The notes beneath the pieces are model-generated. The model made no database searches. It was not told the origin of the DNA and was given only the letters and a program-made list of their open reading frames with translations. Of a stretch of DNA of 64,000 nt, positions 18,907 through 26,971 are shown piece after piece. The stretch is from Onstottus_B arcticum (lineage in GTDB: Bacteria; Acidobacteriota; Blastocatellia; UBA7656): positions 1-64,000 of the forward strand of contig JBBPIE010000029.1 of NCBI GenBank assembly GCA_038040485.1. The letters are read 5' to 3'. Numbering within the stretch: position 1 is the stretch's first letter; each line of letters starts with the position of its first letter. A program made the position numbers and the translations under genes.

Positions 18907-19569
18907 TCAAGCTTCAAGATGTCCTTGGGCATCTTGGATTGACCAACCAATTCGGTCCTTAAGTGCGAAGAGCTGGTCGATCAGGTCCTCCAGCCCAAGA
19001 TCGTCGATGGGACCACACGACAAATCTACTTGCTCTTTGACCATCGTTAGGTAGAGTCGCGCCCGGTTGATCTTGATCTTCATACTGCGAACCTCTTCGT
19101 GGCTAGGCAAACGGCGTTGGCCGACTATGGCCGGACAACTTGCAAAGATTCTGAGGTCCTTCTTGGCGGATTTGGAATCAGAGAGGGAAAACCCCCAGTT
19201 CCTCTCGCAATAGGCGCCGATCTGGGGATCTCGGAAAGTAACCAGTTGCTCCTTTCGGCCTTGCTGATAGAGGTATGGCAGGATTATTTCGTTCATAGCC
19301 TTGCTCAGATGGCCCTTCTTACGATGGTCCTCCTTTACGAAGACATGAAAGTCGCTAACCATATCGAGCACTGCTCCGACACATATCCCAGCGCCAGTCA
19401 TCACGAAATAGAATTCGTATGAGCCTTCGTTACCTGCTTTGCCCGTCGGTTCATCCAGCCAAACCCGGGCGTACTCCACTGTTGGCGCGAGCTTTGTCCG
19501 AAAGACGCGGTCTACCATCTGTCCCGCATTCAGGTCGTCAATGAGCTTTTCAATCTGCTCGTTCTTCAT
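18907..19569 (-). CDS. GNAT-like acetyltransferase
   Basis: 220 residues. The central part carries a GNAT-like acetyl-CoA-binding pattern: FHVFVKEDHRKKGHLSKAM (about 74-92, in place of the usual R/Q-x-x-G-x-G/A), then the helix NEIILPYLYQQGRKEQ and YCERNWGFSLSD near the end of the fold. The C-terminal third (about 155-220) is helical and does not match a family I know. Substrate is unknown. The gene is less G+C-rich than its neighbours and stands alone, converging with the gingipain-like gene. The ATG is preceded by a weak AAGGTT. Confidence 0.65.
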   Translation of the reverse strand: MKNEQIEKLIDDLNAGQMVDRVFRTKLAPTVEYARVWLDEPTGKAGNEGSYEFYFVMTGAGICVGAVLDMVSDFHVFVKEDHRKKGHLSKAMNEIILPYLYQQGRKEQLVTFRDPQIGAYCERNWGFSLSDSKSAKKDLRIFASCPAIVGQRRLPSHEEVRSMKIKINRARLYLTMVKEQVDLSCGPIDDLGLEDLIDQLFALKDRIGWSIQDAQGHLEA

Positions 19570-19635
19570 TGTGGAACCTTCTAATATTATGGATCACTTT
19601 CTATCCGTCTCTGCTTGAGGGACAGTCGCCTCCCG

Positions 19636-19785
19636 TCATTCACGCGTAAAGCTGAAGCTCGCAGATGTCATACCGTCCGAGTTGCGCACTTGAAGCGTGA
19701 CTGGCACGCCGCGCGTGATCATCTTTCCAGCCTTCTTCGCGATCACTGGGCTGCAACGCGTTGGTATCAAGCGCGTGGGAATCCT
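19636..19785 (-). pseudogene. remnant of a beta-sandwich (IPT/TIG-like) repeat protein
   Basis: A 49-codon frame without start, opening after a TAG, ends KMITRGVPVTLQVRNSDGMT then SASFSFTRE and a TGA at 19636-19638. The 'PVTLQVRNSDG-T-S--FSFTR' pattern is what the end of an IPT/TIG-like immunoglobulin domain looks like in large secreted proteins. No upstream gene body is present, so it would be the tail of a lost gene. Evidence is only this short match and could be coincidental. Confidence 0.35.
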
Positions 19786-19843
19786 CTATACAGCAGCGAG
19801 CCTACAGCAACGCGCACACTCCAGGACCGCGAGCGCGGCTTTG

Positions 19844-21112
19844 TCAGCTCTTGACGGGCACGTAAGCCTTCTTCAAATACGCCGATGCTTGCTTGTGTGA
19901 GCCGAACACGTTATCGCGTTTCAGGACCGCCTGATATTCCGCAAGCGCCTGTTCCCGCTTGCCCAAAGCATCAAGCGCCTCGCCGGTGTGCAAATGAGCA
20001 AGCGAGACCAGCTCCGGTTCTGACTTTACCCAGCGCTTCACTGCGTTGTACTGCTCGATCGCTCCCGCGTGATCGGTCTTTTCCGCAAGCGCCTCGCCCC
20101 ATTGAAATCTAACAACGTCGGTCGCTAGCTGGGCAATCCGTTCATCCTTCAGCAGGTCGCCGAACACACGGGCGCCCTCGTCGGCCCTCCCCAAACGATA
20201 GAGCATCCCCGCGCGCTCGACGCCGAACAAATAGTTACGAGGGTACTTCGTGGCAAGCTGAGTGATCAGCTCGACTGACTTCTCAGGCTGGTTCTGTTTG
20301 CTGTACAAAGCGATCAACACCACGCGCGCATCGTCGGCCGCGTACTTGCCTCGCTGGGTCACAAGCTCGAGGTGCTCGATGCCCTTTTTCTTTGAACCCT
20401 TCAAACCCGCGAGCCGGGCCAGGATCTTCCAACCCAGTGGCAGGCTGTCGATGACAAACTCGTAAAGCCCTATGCTCAAGTAGGAGTCGATGTATTCCGG
20501 ATCGAGCTTGATCACTTGGCGCTGGATCTTGACGGACTCGTTCGCGTCACCGATCGCTCGCCTAAAGCTGCGTTTCACCGAAGTGCTGTAGGCCGCCCGC
20601 AGCCCAATCGCCGAAGCCTGGTAGTACATCGCTTCGACGTCCTTTGGGTTTTTGACGAGCCGTGCGGTAGCCGCTGCAATTGCTTGCTTGATGAAGTCGT
20701 TAAACTCGCGGTCGCGTTTTTGATTGGCTTTGTCTTCGTTCGCGTCCTGCGAATAAAAGGAGCCGCCGGTGTACACCGAAGTCGTCAATCGCCGGCTGGC
20801 GTTGAGGGTTTCGAGCCACAGGTTGTTCGCAAGGTAGACATAACCCGCCGGGTGCTCGGGCGCGAGCTTAGTCATTCGATTGAATATCTCGCGCGCGGTT
20901 TTGTATTCGAGGCTGTAGACCGCGTCGTTGCCGTCGATCCTCAAGCGCTCAAACTCGGCCGCCGTCTCGGTAGCGATCGCGGCGGCGGGCTTCTCAGCGG
21001 AGCTCGCGGCTTGTTGATCGAGCGTACCGGCTGTCGTTACCAGTGGAGCGGCTGCGAGGGCTGCCGAAACCAGCAAAGCAATCGATATTCGGAGAGTCGT
21101 TAGTGCAAACAT
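19844..21112 (-). CDS. secreted tetratricopeptide-repeat protein
   Basis: 422 residues. A signal peptide (about 5-28, ISIALLVSAALAAAPLVTTAG) precedes TPR-like helix pairs over most of the length: YKTAREIFNRMTKLAPEHPA, DVEAMYYQASAIGLRAAYS, HAGAIEQYNAVKRWVKSEPE and KREQALAEYQAVLKRDNVFG. Nothing catalytic is visible; the protein probably acts as a periplasmic scaffold or assembly factor. The start has GGAG upstream. It is followed on its strand by the remnant at 19636-19785 and preceded by the lipid-kinase-like gene 84 bases away, which may be co-transcribed. Confidence 0.85.
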   Translation of the reverse strand: MFALTTLRISIALLVSAALAAAPLVTTAGTLDQQAASSAEKPAAAIATETAAEFERLRIDGNDAVYSLEYKTAREIFNRMTKLAPEHPAGYVYLANNLWLETLNASRRLTTSVYTGGSFYSQDANEDKANQKRDREFNDFIKQAIAAATARLVKNPKDVEAMYYQASAIGLRAAYSTSVKRSFRRAIGDANESVKIQRQVIKLDPEYIDSYLSIGLYEFVIDSLPLGWKILARLAGLKGSKKKGIEHLELVTQRGKYAADDARVVLIALYSKQNQPEKSVELITQLATKYPRNYLFGVERAGMLYRLGRADEGARVFGDLLKDERIAQLATDVVRFQWGEALAEKTDHAGAIEQYNAVKRWVKSEPELVSLAHLHTGEALDALGKREQALAEYQAVLKRDNVFGSHKQASAYLKKAYVPVKS

Positions 21113-21196
21113 TTCTTCTCCTCCAGTTGCGAGTCTCGAGAGCTGGTCGTTCGAAACACTGCGGCGTTTCCGCTGCTCGAGCGCCTCGCTCGCCCA

Positions 21197-22207
21197 CTAT
21201 GGGACGACGAGCGTCAAAGCATCCGGAACGGCCTCGAAAGTCATAGGCAGCGGACCTATGACTTCGCCGTCCACTTCAACCCACGGCTCACGCGATGAGT
21301 TCGCCGTGACGTGTTTGCCTTTGACCAACACGGCGCCGGCAAATTCCGGCTTGCCGCGCATGCAGGCTACCAGTGCGCGCGTGTACGATAGATTGTTCGC
21401 GAGCGGCGGCAGAATGTAGATTTCGAACTCCGGCTCTTCGAGCTTCGCATTCGGAGTCATCATCATGCCGCCTCCGTAGCCCTTTCCGTTGCCGATCAGC
21501 GTGAATGCGCTTTCAAACATGCGGCCGTCTACGTCGAGCGAAAAAATGTCCGGCCTCCACGTCGCCAGGTGTTTGATTCCGGAGATCCAGTAAGCAAACT
21601 CGCCCGTCCTGCGTTTGAGCTTCTTGTTCGCGCCTCTCGCAACCGACGCGTCCAGCCCGATTCCTGCCATCATCAGAAAATAGCGTTGATCGGTTTTGGG
21701 TTCCGAGTTTTGGGTTCGGGGTGCTCCGGGCGGATCGGCTTTTGATTTCTCTCGCTCACCTTGTGCACCTGGTTCCTCACCTGCGCTCGCGAGCCCCAGA
21801 CTCTGAACACCGAACCCTGAACCGCTGGTTGCGCGGCCGAGCGCGATGCGTTTGGTTTGTCCGGCAGCAAAGACTTCAGCCAATTGTTGGTTATCGAACG
21901 GCAACCGGAGTTCTTTGGCGACCACATTCGAAGTTCCACCGGGCCAGATCGCCAGTGGTACCTGACTTCCGACCAACCCCTGAAGCGCTTCGTTGACGGT
22001 GCCGTCGCCACCGTATGCGATGACCAGGTCAACGTTGGCCGCGACGGCTTCACTGGCGAGCCGGGTTGCGTCTCCCGGCGCGGAGGTCGCCTGGGCTTCG
22101 GAGTGGATTTCGCGACCGTCGAGCAACCGCTGCATCGCGCGCACGTTTTCCGCGCGGCGTCCCGGCCGTCCCGACATAGGATTGTAGATGATAGTACTGG
22201 TCTTCAT
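21197..22207 (-). CDS. diacylglycerol/sphingosine kinase-like lipid kinase (YegS/DagK family) with inserted repeat
   Basis: 336 residues of the DAGK_cat-type fold. GGDGT (66-70) binds nucleotide; STIIYNPMSGR lies at the N-terminus, PLAIWPGGTSNVVAKEL at 84-100, and YFLMMAGIGLDASVA at 176-190. Family members phosphorylate lipids such as diacylglycerol at the inner membrane. About 48 residues (127-174, from SGSGFGVQSLG to QNSEPKTDQ) interrupt the normally short link between IALGRA and YFLMM. They translate an inverted array of short repeats (21694-21830) and keep the frame. Function is probably retained if the insert loops out. The start has no strong ribosome binding site. Confidence 0.9.
   Translation of the reverse strand: MKTSTIIYNPMSGRPGRRAENVRAMQRLLDGREIHSEAQATSAPGDATRLASEAVAANVDLVIAYGGDGTVNEALQGLVGSQVPLAIWPGGTSNVVAKELRLPFDNQQLAEVFAAGQTKRIALGRATSGSGFGVQSLGLASAGEEPGAQGEREKSKADPPGAPRTQNSEPKTDQRYFLMMAGIGLDASVARGANKKLKRRTGEFAYWISGIKHLATWRPDIFSLDVDGRMFESAFTLIGNGKGYGGGMMMTPNAKLEEPEFEIYILPPLANNLSYTRALVACMRGKPEFAGAVLVKGKHVTANSSREPWVEVDGEVIGPLPMTFEAVPDALTLVVP
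21694..21830. repeat. inverted short-tandem array inside a lipid-kinase gene
   Basis: The left part holds two copies of TTTTGGGTTC (near 21693 and 21708). The right part holds complementary-type units (GAACACCGAACCCTGAACC near 21807-21825). They flank about 85 bases of non-repeated sequence. The organisation resembles the arrays at 22370-22465 and 23237-23357 but uses a different unit. It lies within the coding frame and accounts for residues about 127-174 of the kinase. Confidence 0.6.
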
Positions 22208-22369
22208 CGCGCTTCACGTTTGGTAGAGGCAAGCCGGGTGCCGCCGGGATGACGGTTGGAACTATTGTAGGAGCTAGGTTCGCAAACCGGCAAGCGACCG
22301 CCGGTGCAGGATTAATCGGACGATTGACGGATGATTCACCCTTGTAGTGGCGTCCCGCCTGGTTTTCGG

Positions 22370-22465
22370 TTGTCGATTTCGGATTGCCGATTTCGAGTTG
22401 CCGATTCGATTCGGTTACGGGAACCGCAGTTCGACAATCGGGAATCGACAATCGGAAATCAAGCG
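22370..22465. repeat. inverted array of CGATTnCnGATTG units
   Basis: On the left are GTCGATTTCGGATTGCCGA and further TTTCGAGTTGCCGATTCG units. On the right are CGACAATCGGGAATCGACA and ATCGGAAATC, i.e. the same units on the other strand. The array fills the gap between the lipid-kinase promoter side and the methyltransferase stop (22472). It contains no gene. Confidence 0.65.
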
Positions 22466-22471
22466 GCGGCC

Positions 22472-23227
22472 TTAGCGGTGCTTTGCGTTGAAGATCAAAT
22501 ATACCGGCACGCGCATCGCTTGTTCGTAGCGCGCGGCGTTCTGCAGAGCGTACTCAGGAGGAGGCTGGGGTTCGCACATCTCTGTGACCTGCAGACCGGC
22601 TGCGGCAATTGCGTTGAAATACTCGGCAGAGGTGTGATGATGACAGACGATGCGCCGCCCTTCGTCCGAAACCTCATCGTAGCCGAGCCAGGGCGTTTCA
22701 ATCGAACGTAGCGGCTCGCCGAAGTAGCGGGGCTCGTGCTGATCGTCTTCATCTGCTAGCGGGAAGTATGCGGTAGACATCGGGTGCAACACGCTTGCCA
22801 GTAGCCGGCCGTCGCGCTTTGTTACTCGCGCAACCTCTCGAAACAGGCCCGCGATGTCGTCAGCGTAGTGCAGTGCCGTTGCGGTTAAGACAAGATCGAA
22901 CTCGGCGTCGGTGAAGGGAAGCGGTTCGCGAATGTCAGCAACTTGAAGATCGAGTTGGAGTCCGCGCTGGGTGGCTTTCTGCAACGCCAGCGAGATCATG
23001 GTCGCCGACAGATCGAGCCCGCTTACCTGCGCGCCTCGCTCAGCGAACCATATTGAGTACGGACCAGCCCCGCACCCGAGGTCGAGCACTCGCTTGCCGG
23101 TTACATCACCAACCAACCTGTCGATCGCGGGACGCTCGATCACCTCCGAAAAGGAATCATCGGTCGAGTTGTAACGGTCGAACGCGCGGCCGCAGGCGTT
23201 CCAGGTGCTTTTCACATCGAGAGGCAT
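22472..23227 (-). CDS. class I SAM-dependent methyltransferase
   Basis: 251 residues with the SAM-binding motif I VLDLGCGAGPYSIWFAERGA (about 45-64), motif II acidic residue in VSGLDLS (about 66-72), and the post-motif PFTDAEFDLVLTATALHYAD (about 103-122). This is the Methyltransf_11/25-type core; members methylate small molecules or proteins. The C-terminal half (ETPWLGYDEVSDEGRRIVCH, HTSAEYFNAIAAAGL) matches the usual cap of such enzymes. Substrate is unknown. Repeat arrays lie on both sides, so it is likely to be a single-gene transcript. Confidence 0.88.
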   Translation of the reverse strand: MPLDVKSTWNACGRAFDRYNSTDDSFSEVIERPAIDRLVGDVTGKRVLDLGCGAGPYSIWFAERGAQVSGLDLSATMISLALQKATQRGLQLDLQVADIREPLPFTDAEFDLVLTATALHYADDIAGLFREVARVTKRDGRLLASVLHPMSTAYFPLADEDDQHEPRYFGEPLRSIETPWLGYDEVSDEGRRIVCHHHTSAEYFNAIAAAGLQVTEMCEPQPPPEYALQNAARYEQAMRVPVYLIFNAKHR

Positions 23228-23236
23228 AAGAGGAAG

Positions 23237-23357
23237 TTATGAGTGAGGAGTGATGCGTGATGCGTGATGAGTGACGCTGGTGCGGTTGACTCACGCTTAG
23301 GACGTTCTCGAATCACGCATCACGGATCACGGATCACGAATCACGCATCACGCATCA
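23237..23357. repeat. inverted array of heptamer TGATGCG/ATCACGC units
   Basis: Left arm 23243-23276: consecutive units of the type GTGATGC (AGTGATGCGTGATGCGTGAT). Right arm 23311-23357: ATCACGCATCACGGATCACG and further units, up to the guaB stop codon, whose last bases belong to the final unit. The arms can pair into a long cruciform or hairpin. It has no protein-coding content and no CRISPR-like spacer structure. It resembles the short tandemly repeated heptamers described in cyanobacteria. Confidence 0.8.
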
Positions 23358-24827
23358 CTCAATCCTATAGTTCGGAGCTTCCTTTGTGATAATCACGTCG
23401 TGGACGTGGCTCTCGCGCAAGCCTGCCGGGCTCACACGAATAAAGCGTGCGCGTTCCTGGAACTCGGCTATGGTTCGGCACCCGCAGTAGCCCATTCCTG
23501 CGCGCAAGCCCCCGACCAGTTGATGCATCAGCGACGACAACGGTCCTTTGTGCGGCACGCGGCCCTCGATGCCTTCCGGCACCAGCTTGGACATCTGCGA
23601 TTCGCCGGATTGTCCGTATCGGTCGCGGCTTCCTTCCTTCATCGCGGAGATCGAACCCATCCCGCGATACGCCTTGAACGAACGGCCTTGAAACAGAATG
23701 ATCTCTCCGGGGCTTTCGTCTGTGCCCGCGAACAACGAGCCTATCATCACCGAGTCAGCTCCAGCGGCAATTGCTTTCGCGATGTCGCCCGAGTACTTGA
23801 TGCCGCCGTCGGCTATCACCGGAACGCCCGAGCCCGAGCTCCTCGCCGCTCGCGCACAATCCAATATCGCTGTGATTTGCGGAACCCCGGCGCCGCTGAC
23901 AACGCGCGTCGTGCAGATCGACCCGGGCCCCATTCCGACTTTGATGGCATCGACGCCGGCAAGTATCAAATCCTTTGTTGCTTCGGCGGTGGCAATGTTG
24001 CCCGCGACGATATCGATCTCCGGGAAGCGGCTCTTGAGCTTCTTCGCCGCGCCGATGACGCTTTCGGTGTGCCCGTGCGCGGTGTCTACAACCAGCGCGT
24101 CCACTCGCGCGCGCACCAACTCCTCGGCTCGTTCGAGAAAGTCTCCCGCCGCGCCGACCGCCGCAGCCACGCGCAGACGCCCAAGGCTGTCTTTCGCCGC
24201 CAACGGATACTTGATCGCCTTCTGAATGTCTTTGACCGTGATCAAACCCTTGAGCCGGAAGTCGTCGTCAACCACCAGCAACTTCTCGACGCGATGCTTT
24301 TGAAGAATCGCTTTCGCTTCGTGAAGCGTCGTCCCGACCGGCACGGTGATCAGGTTTTCTTTGGTCATCACCTCGCTGATCGGCAGGTCCATCCGCGTCT
24401 CGAATCTGAGATCGCGATTGGTAAGAATGCCAACCAGCCTGCCGTTCTCTTCGACTATCGGAACGCCCGAGATGTGGTAGCGGTCCATCAATTCCATCGC
24501 ATCCGCAATTGGGTGATCGGGCGTCATCGTGACCGGATCGACTATCATCCCTGACTCGCTGCGTTTCACTTTGTCGGCTTCGTCGCGTTGAGCGTCGATG
24601 GGAAGGTTCTTGTGGATGACGCCGATCCCGCCTTGTTGAGCAATGGCTATCGCGAGGTGCGATTCGGTGACTGTATCCATCGCCGCGGACGAGATTGGAA
24701 TGTTCAGGGGGATGTTGCGCGAGAAGCGGGTCGCGGTTTCAGCTTCGGTTGGAAGGACTCCGCTGCGCGCGGGAACGAGTGAAACGTCGTCGAAAGTCAG
24801 GGCTTCGGGGATTTCGCCAGCCAGCAT
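23355..24827 (-). CDS. guaB: inosine-5'-monophosphate dehydrogenase
   Basis: Oxidises IMP to XMP with NAD, the rate-limiting step of guanine nucleotide synthesis; cytosolic tetramer. 490 residues, as usual. The (beta/alpha)8 core is interrupted by a tandem CBS pair (about 96-205: VTMTPDHPIADAMELMDRY, then VMTKENLITVPVGTTLHEAK). The catalytic Cys305 lies in GMGPGSICTTRVVSGAG, the IMP-phosphate loop in the GGIKYSGD region, and the flap near KGPLSSLMHQLVGGLRAGMG. The ATG is preceded by GAGGT; the frame is open 26 codons further upstream but that stretch is not conserved. It is not next to guaA. Confidence 0.97.
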   Translation of the reverse strand: MLAGEIPEALTFDDVSLVPARSGVLPTEAETATRFSRNIPLNIPISSAAMDTVTESHLAIAIAQQGGIGVIHKNLPIDAQRDEADKVKRSESGMIVDPVTMTPDHPIADAMELMDRYHISGVPIVEENGRLVGILTNRDLRFETRMDLPISEVMTKENLITVPVGTTLHEAKAILQKHRVEKLLVVDDDFRLKGLITVKDIQKAIKYPLAAKDSLGRLRVAAAVGAAGDFLERAEELVRARVDALVVDTAHGHTESVIGAAKKLKSRFPEIDIVAGNIATAEATKDLILAGVDAIKVGMGPGSICTTRVVSGAGVPQITAILDCARAARSSGSGVPVIADGGIKYSGDIAKAIAAGADSVMIGSLFAGTDESPGEIILFQGRSFKAYRGMGSISAMKEGSRDRYGQSGESQMSKLVPEGIEGRVPHKGPLSSLMHQLVGGLRAGMGYCGCRTIAEFQERARFIRVSPAGLRESHVHDVIITKEAPNYRIE

Positions 24828-25006
24828 CGTGCTACCTCTACATGAGTGCGGTGGTTTAGATTCGTGCACTTCTGCTTTGGCTTTGGTGCACGTGATGCCG
24901 GCCAACTAGCTGACCAGCTTCAGAAGCTATCAAAGCGAGCAGCGGAAACGCAAGCGAGGCGGGACTCAGGTACTTGTCTTGCGCCGAGAGTTTTCTCTGC
25001 GGAACC

Positions 25007-25078
25007 TCTGTGTCTCGGCGGCTCTGCGGTTAGTTCGTGTCGAAACCCTCTAACCGCCGAGGCGCCGAGACGCACACG
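25007..25078. repeat. inverted repeat related to CCGCCGAGGCGCCGAGACGC
   Basis: Left arm 25012-25033 (CTGTGTCTCGGCGGCTCTGCGG) is the approximate inverse complement of the right arm 25053-25073 (CCGCCGAGGCGCCGAGACGC). The loop is about 20 bases. A related half-copy occurs at 12106-12128. The element separates the YdeI-family gene (stop at 25080) from the guaB side. From memory, such sequences are common in Acidobacteriota and Planctomycetota. Confidence 0.65.
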
Positions 25079-25079
25079 A

Positions 25080-25706
25080 TCACTTCGTCTGGTACTTCCA
25101 GTTGCGCGACTTTCCTTCCGACATCCATTCGACGGCGGTGTCGAGTCGCTTCTTTCTGGTCGCGTCGGTTTTGGCCTCGGTGACCCATTCGACGTACTCT
25201 TTCTTGTTGCTGTGGTTGAACTGCTCGAACGTGGCGAGAGCCTTCTTGTTTTTCTTCAGCGCAGTCAGGAAGTAGTCCGGTGTCTCCAGTTCTTTTTTCT
25301 CTGTTGGTCTTTTGGGCGTGCGTGGTTTGACTCCGGCATCGTGAACTCTGATGGCCTCTTTGATCTGCTTTACGAACTTCTTTTCTTTGGGCAGGTCCGC
25401 GAGACTTGTGATCCGGCCATACTGTCCCATCGCTTCACCGGCTTGACTGCTGCCACCCATCGGACCCCGCTCCGTGTACCAGAATCCAAGCGCGCAGTGC
25501 TCCTTGAATGAAGCCATGCTGCACAAGATCCGTGCCGCGCGATCGGCAGGGCCCTTGTATTCAAAATGCGGGAAGCCCCACTTGATCGTCTCTTCAACTG
25601 TGGGGCAGGTGTCGTGAATCATTTTTCGGATGTGAGTCAGTATCGGCTTCGCAAAATCGGCGGACTTGCCGATGTAAGCGTCCACGCGCGGATCTTTCTT
25701 TCCCAT
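25080..25706 (-). CDS. YdeI/OmpD-associated (DUF1801-like) protein
   Basis: 208 residues. The N-terminal domain (about 1-130) has PILTHIRKMIHDTCPTVEET and IKWGFPHFEYKG, characteristic of DUF1801/YdeI proteins. The C-terminal region (about 150-208) has YFLTALKKNKKALATFEQFN, SNKKEYVEWVTEAKTDATRK and RLDTAVEWMSEGKSRNWKY, the helical YdeI tail. Members are cytosolic and have been linked to peptide resistance, without a proven biochemical role. AGGAG precedes the chosen ATG; an earlier in-frame ATG has no site. Upstream lies a perfect 26-bp inverted repeat. Confidence 0.88.
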   Translation of the reverse strand: MGKKDPRVDAYIGKSADFAKPILTHIRKMIHDTCPTVEETIKWGFPHFEYKGPADRAARILCSMASFKEHCALGFWYTERGPMGGSSQAGEAMGQYGRITSLADLPKEKKFVKQIKEAIRVHDAGVKPRTPKRPTEKKELETPDYFLTALKKNKKALATFEQFNHSNKKEYVEWVTEAKTDATRKKRLDTAVEWMSEGKSRNWKYQTK

Positions 25707-25740
25707 TGTCTCGCTCCTTTGAAAGAGTTCGTAGTCCATG

Positions 25741-25820
25741 AAGTAGCATAGACTTTAGTCTGTGTCCGATGAAGATTCCTTCTATCGCGTTTCAGACACA
25801 GACTAAAGTCTATGCTACTT
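25741..25820. repeat. 26-bp perfect inverted repeat
   Basis: 25741-25766 and 25795-25820 are exact reverse complements (AAGTAGCATAGACTTTAGTC... in the left arm), with a 28-base loop. The long stem could act as a terminator for transcripts from either side. A 15-base part of one arm also occurs at 40-54. No reading frame of interest covers it. Confidence 0.9.
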
Positions 25821-25865
25821 CAGTCGGCTACTTCAGCACTCCAAACTCTTCATCGTGTTTTCTTC

Positions 25866-26255
25866 TCATCGCCCATGATTCGTATCCCACGCCAGGCGAG
25901 CTCGCTTCGAAGCGCTGGCGCGCCAAGCGTCTTCGAGGAGTCCACGGAGTTCATCGAGATGAACGTTTGACACCCGAACCAGCACCCAAGGCCAACAGCG
26001 ATAGTGGTCATTGAGATAGAAAGTCGTTGGATTCACGCCCATCAAGACCTCGCGAGCAGCGAACTCGCATTTGACGACCAGCGTTTCGCCGTCCTGATGG
26101 AATCGCGCGAGCAACCTCCCGTTGACCTTAAAGGCCGTTGTCCTGTACGAAGTGCCCTCCTTAACTCCGGGTAGCGCCAGCGCAAGCTCACGCACTGTCT
26201 CGAAGGTCACCGGCGCTACTCTGCGCTTGCGATTCTTCGTTCGCGGTTTGTTCAT
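25866..26255 (-). CDS. MmcQ/YjbR family protein
   Basis: 129 residues with the family pattern FETVRELALALPGVKEGTSY (N-terminal helix and turn), then FKVNGRLLARFHQDGETLVV, VLMGVNPTTFYLNDHYRCWP and WVLVRVSNVHLDELRGLLED. Proteins of this family have a double-wing cytidine-deaminase-like or DNA-binding fold (YjbR) and no established reaction. A Lys/Arg-rich N-terminus precedes the domain. The ATG is four codons inside an alternative TTG. It faces the ASCH gene divergently over about 305 bases. Confidence 0.85.
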   Translation of the reverse strand: MNKPRTKNRKRRVAPVTFETVRELALALPGVKEGTSYRTTAFKVNGRLLARFHQDGETLVVKCEFAAREVLMGVNPTTFYLNDHYRCWPWVLVRVSNVHLDELRGLLEDAWRASASKRARLAWDTNHGR

Positions 26256-26560
26256 CTTCGATCTCAACTAGTGATTTAGCTTCTGCGTTACGCGCTCAGG
26301 AGTATCGCTTAGGCCTCAGTGTGATAGCAACGAGGATGGCGGCCGAACCCTAACAATGAGGAGGACGCTCACAGCTCAAGATTGAAGGAATGAAAACCAA
26401 ACGAGAAAGACCGCCGGTAAAGCCGGCCGGAACCAAGCGGCTTTTCTGATGCATCAGGACGACATGCGGCGAGGACAGGACGCCGGCCAAGTTCGGGAGT
26501 TTGGTCTAGGTGAATTAGATGCTGAGCAATATGCGTCTAATGGTGGTAGAGGAGCCCGGC
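26256..26560. other. divergent intergenic region
   Basis: 305 bases between MmcQ/YjbR and ASCH genes. A 19-codon ATG frame at 26390 (MKTKRERPPVKPAGTKRLF) exists but its Shine-Dalgarno touches the start codon, so I do not call it. I see no clear promoter or terminator. Confidence 0.4.
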
Positions 26561-26923
26561 ATGAAAGCCCTTAGCATTCGCCAACCATGGGCGTGGCTAA
26601 TAGTGACTGGCCACAAGGACATCGAGAATCGGACCTGGACGACTTCGTTTCGGGGTGCGTTTCTCATTCACACCGGAAAGACTTTCGACCACGGCGGCTA
26701 TGACTGGGTCCTTTCCGAAATGGGCCTGGCCTTGCCCAAGCCGGTTGAGTTTGAGCGGGGCGGCATAGTGGGCGAAGCGGAGATGATCGACTGCGTCACC
26801 CGCCACAACAGCCCATGGTTTTCCGGACCTTATGGTTTTGTGTTGAAGGGCGCTCGGCGACGGCAGTTTGTGCCGATGAACGGCAAGCTCGGCTTCTTCG
26901 ACGTCGAAGTGGAGTCAGACTAA
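26561..26923 (+). CDS. ASCH-domain protein
   Basis: 120 residues. The ASCH fold (related to PUA) is shown by KALSIRQPWAWLIVTGHKDI (2-21), then ENRTW and SFRGAFLIHTGKTF, and by the strand GGIVGEAEMIDCV and the final GKLGFFDVEV. ASCH proteins bind RNA or nucleosides, and some are N4-acetylcytidine amidohydrolases (YqfB) or ribonucleases; which of these applies cannot be told. GAGGAG lies six bases before the chosen ATG. It is first in a same-strand run with the Pro/Glu-repeat gene and the QueC-like gene, so a joint role in nucleoside or RNA modification chemistry is conceivable. Confidence 0.88.
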   Translation: MKALSIRQPWAWLIVTGHKDIENRTWTTSFRGAFLIHTGKTFDHGGYDWVLSEMGLALPKPVEFERGGIVGEAEMIDCVTRHNSPWFSGPYGFVLKGARRRQFVPMNGKLGFFDVEVESD

Positions 26924-26971
26924 CCGGTGAAGCCGCAGCAAGTTGGTTGTGGCTACCTCGAGGCGATGGAA

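Noticed and set aside
23237..23357. CRISPR array
   Set aside because: Units are 7 bases, contiguous and inverted, with no unique spacers of regular length and no cas genes.
26390..26449. 19-codon peptide MKTKRERPPVKPAGTKRLF
   Set aside because: The Shine-Dalgarno touches the start codon and there is no further evidence.
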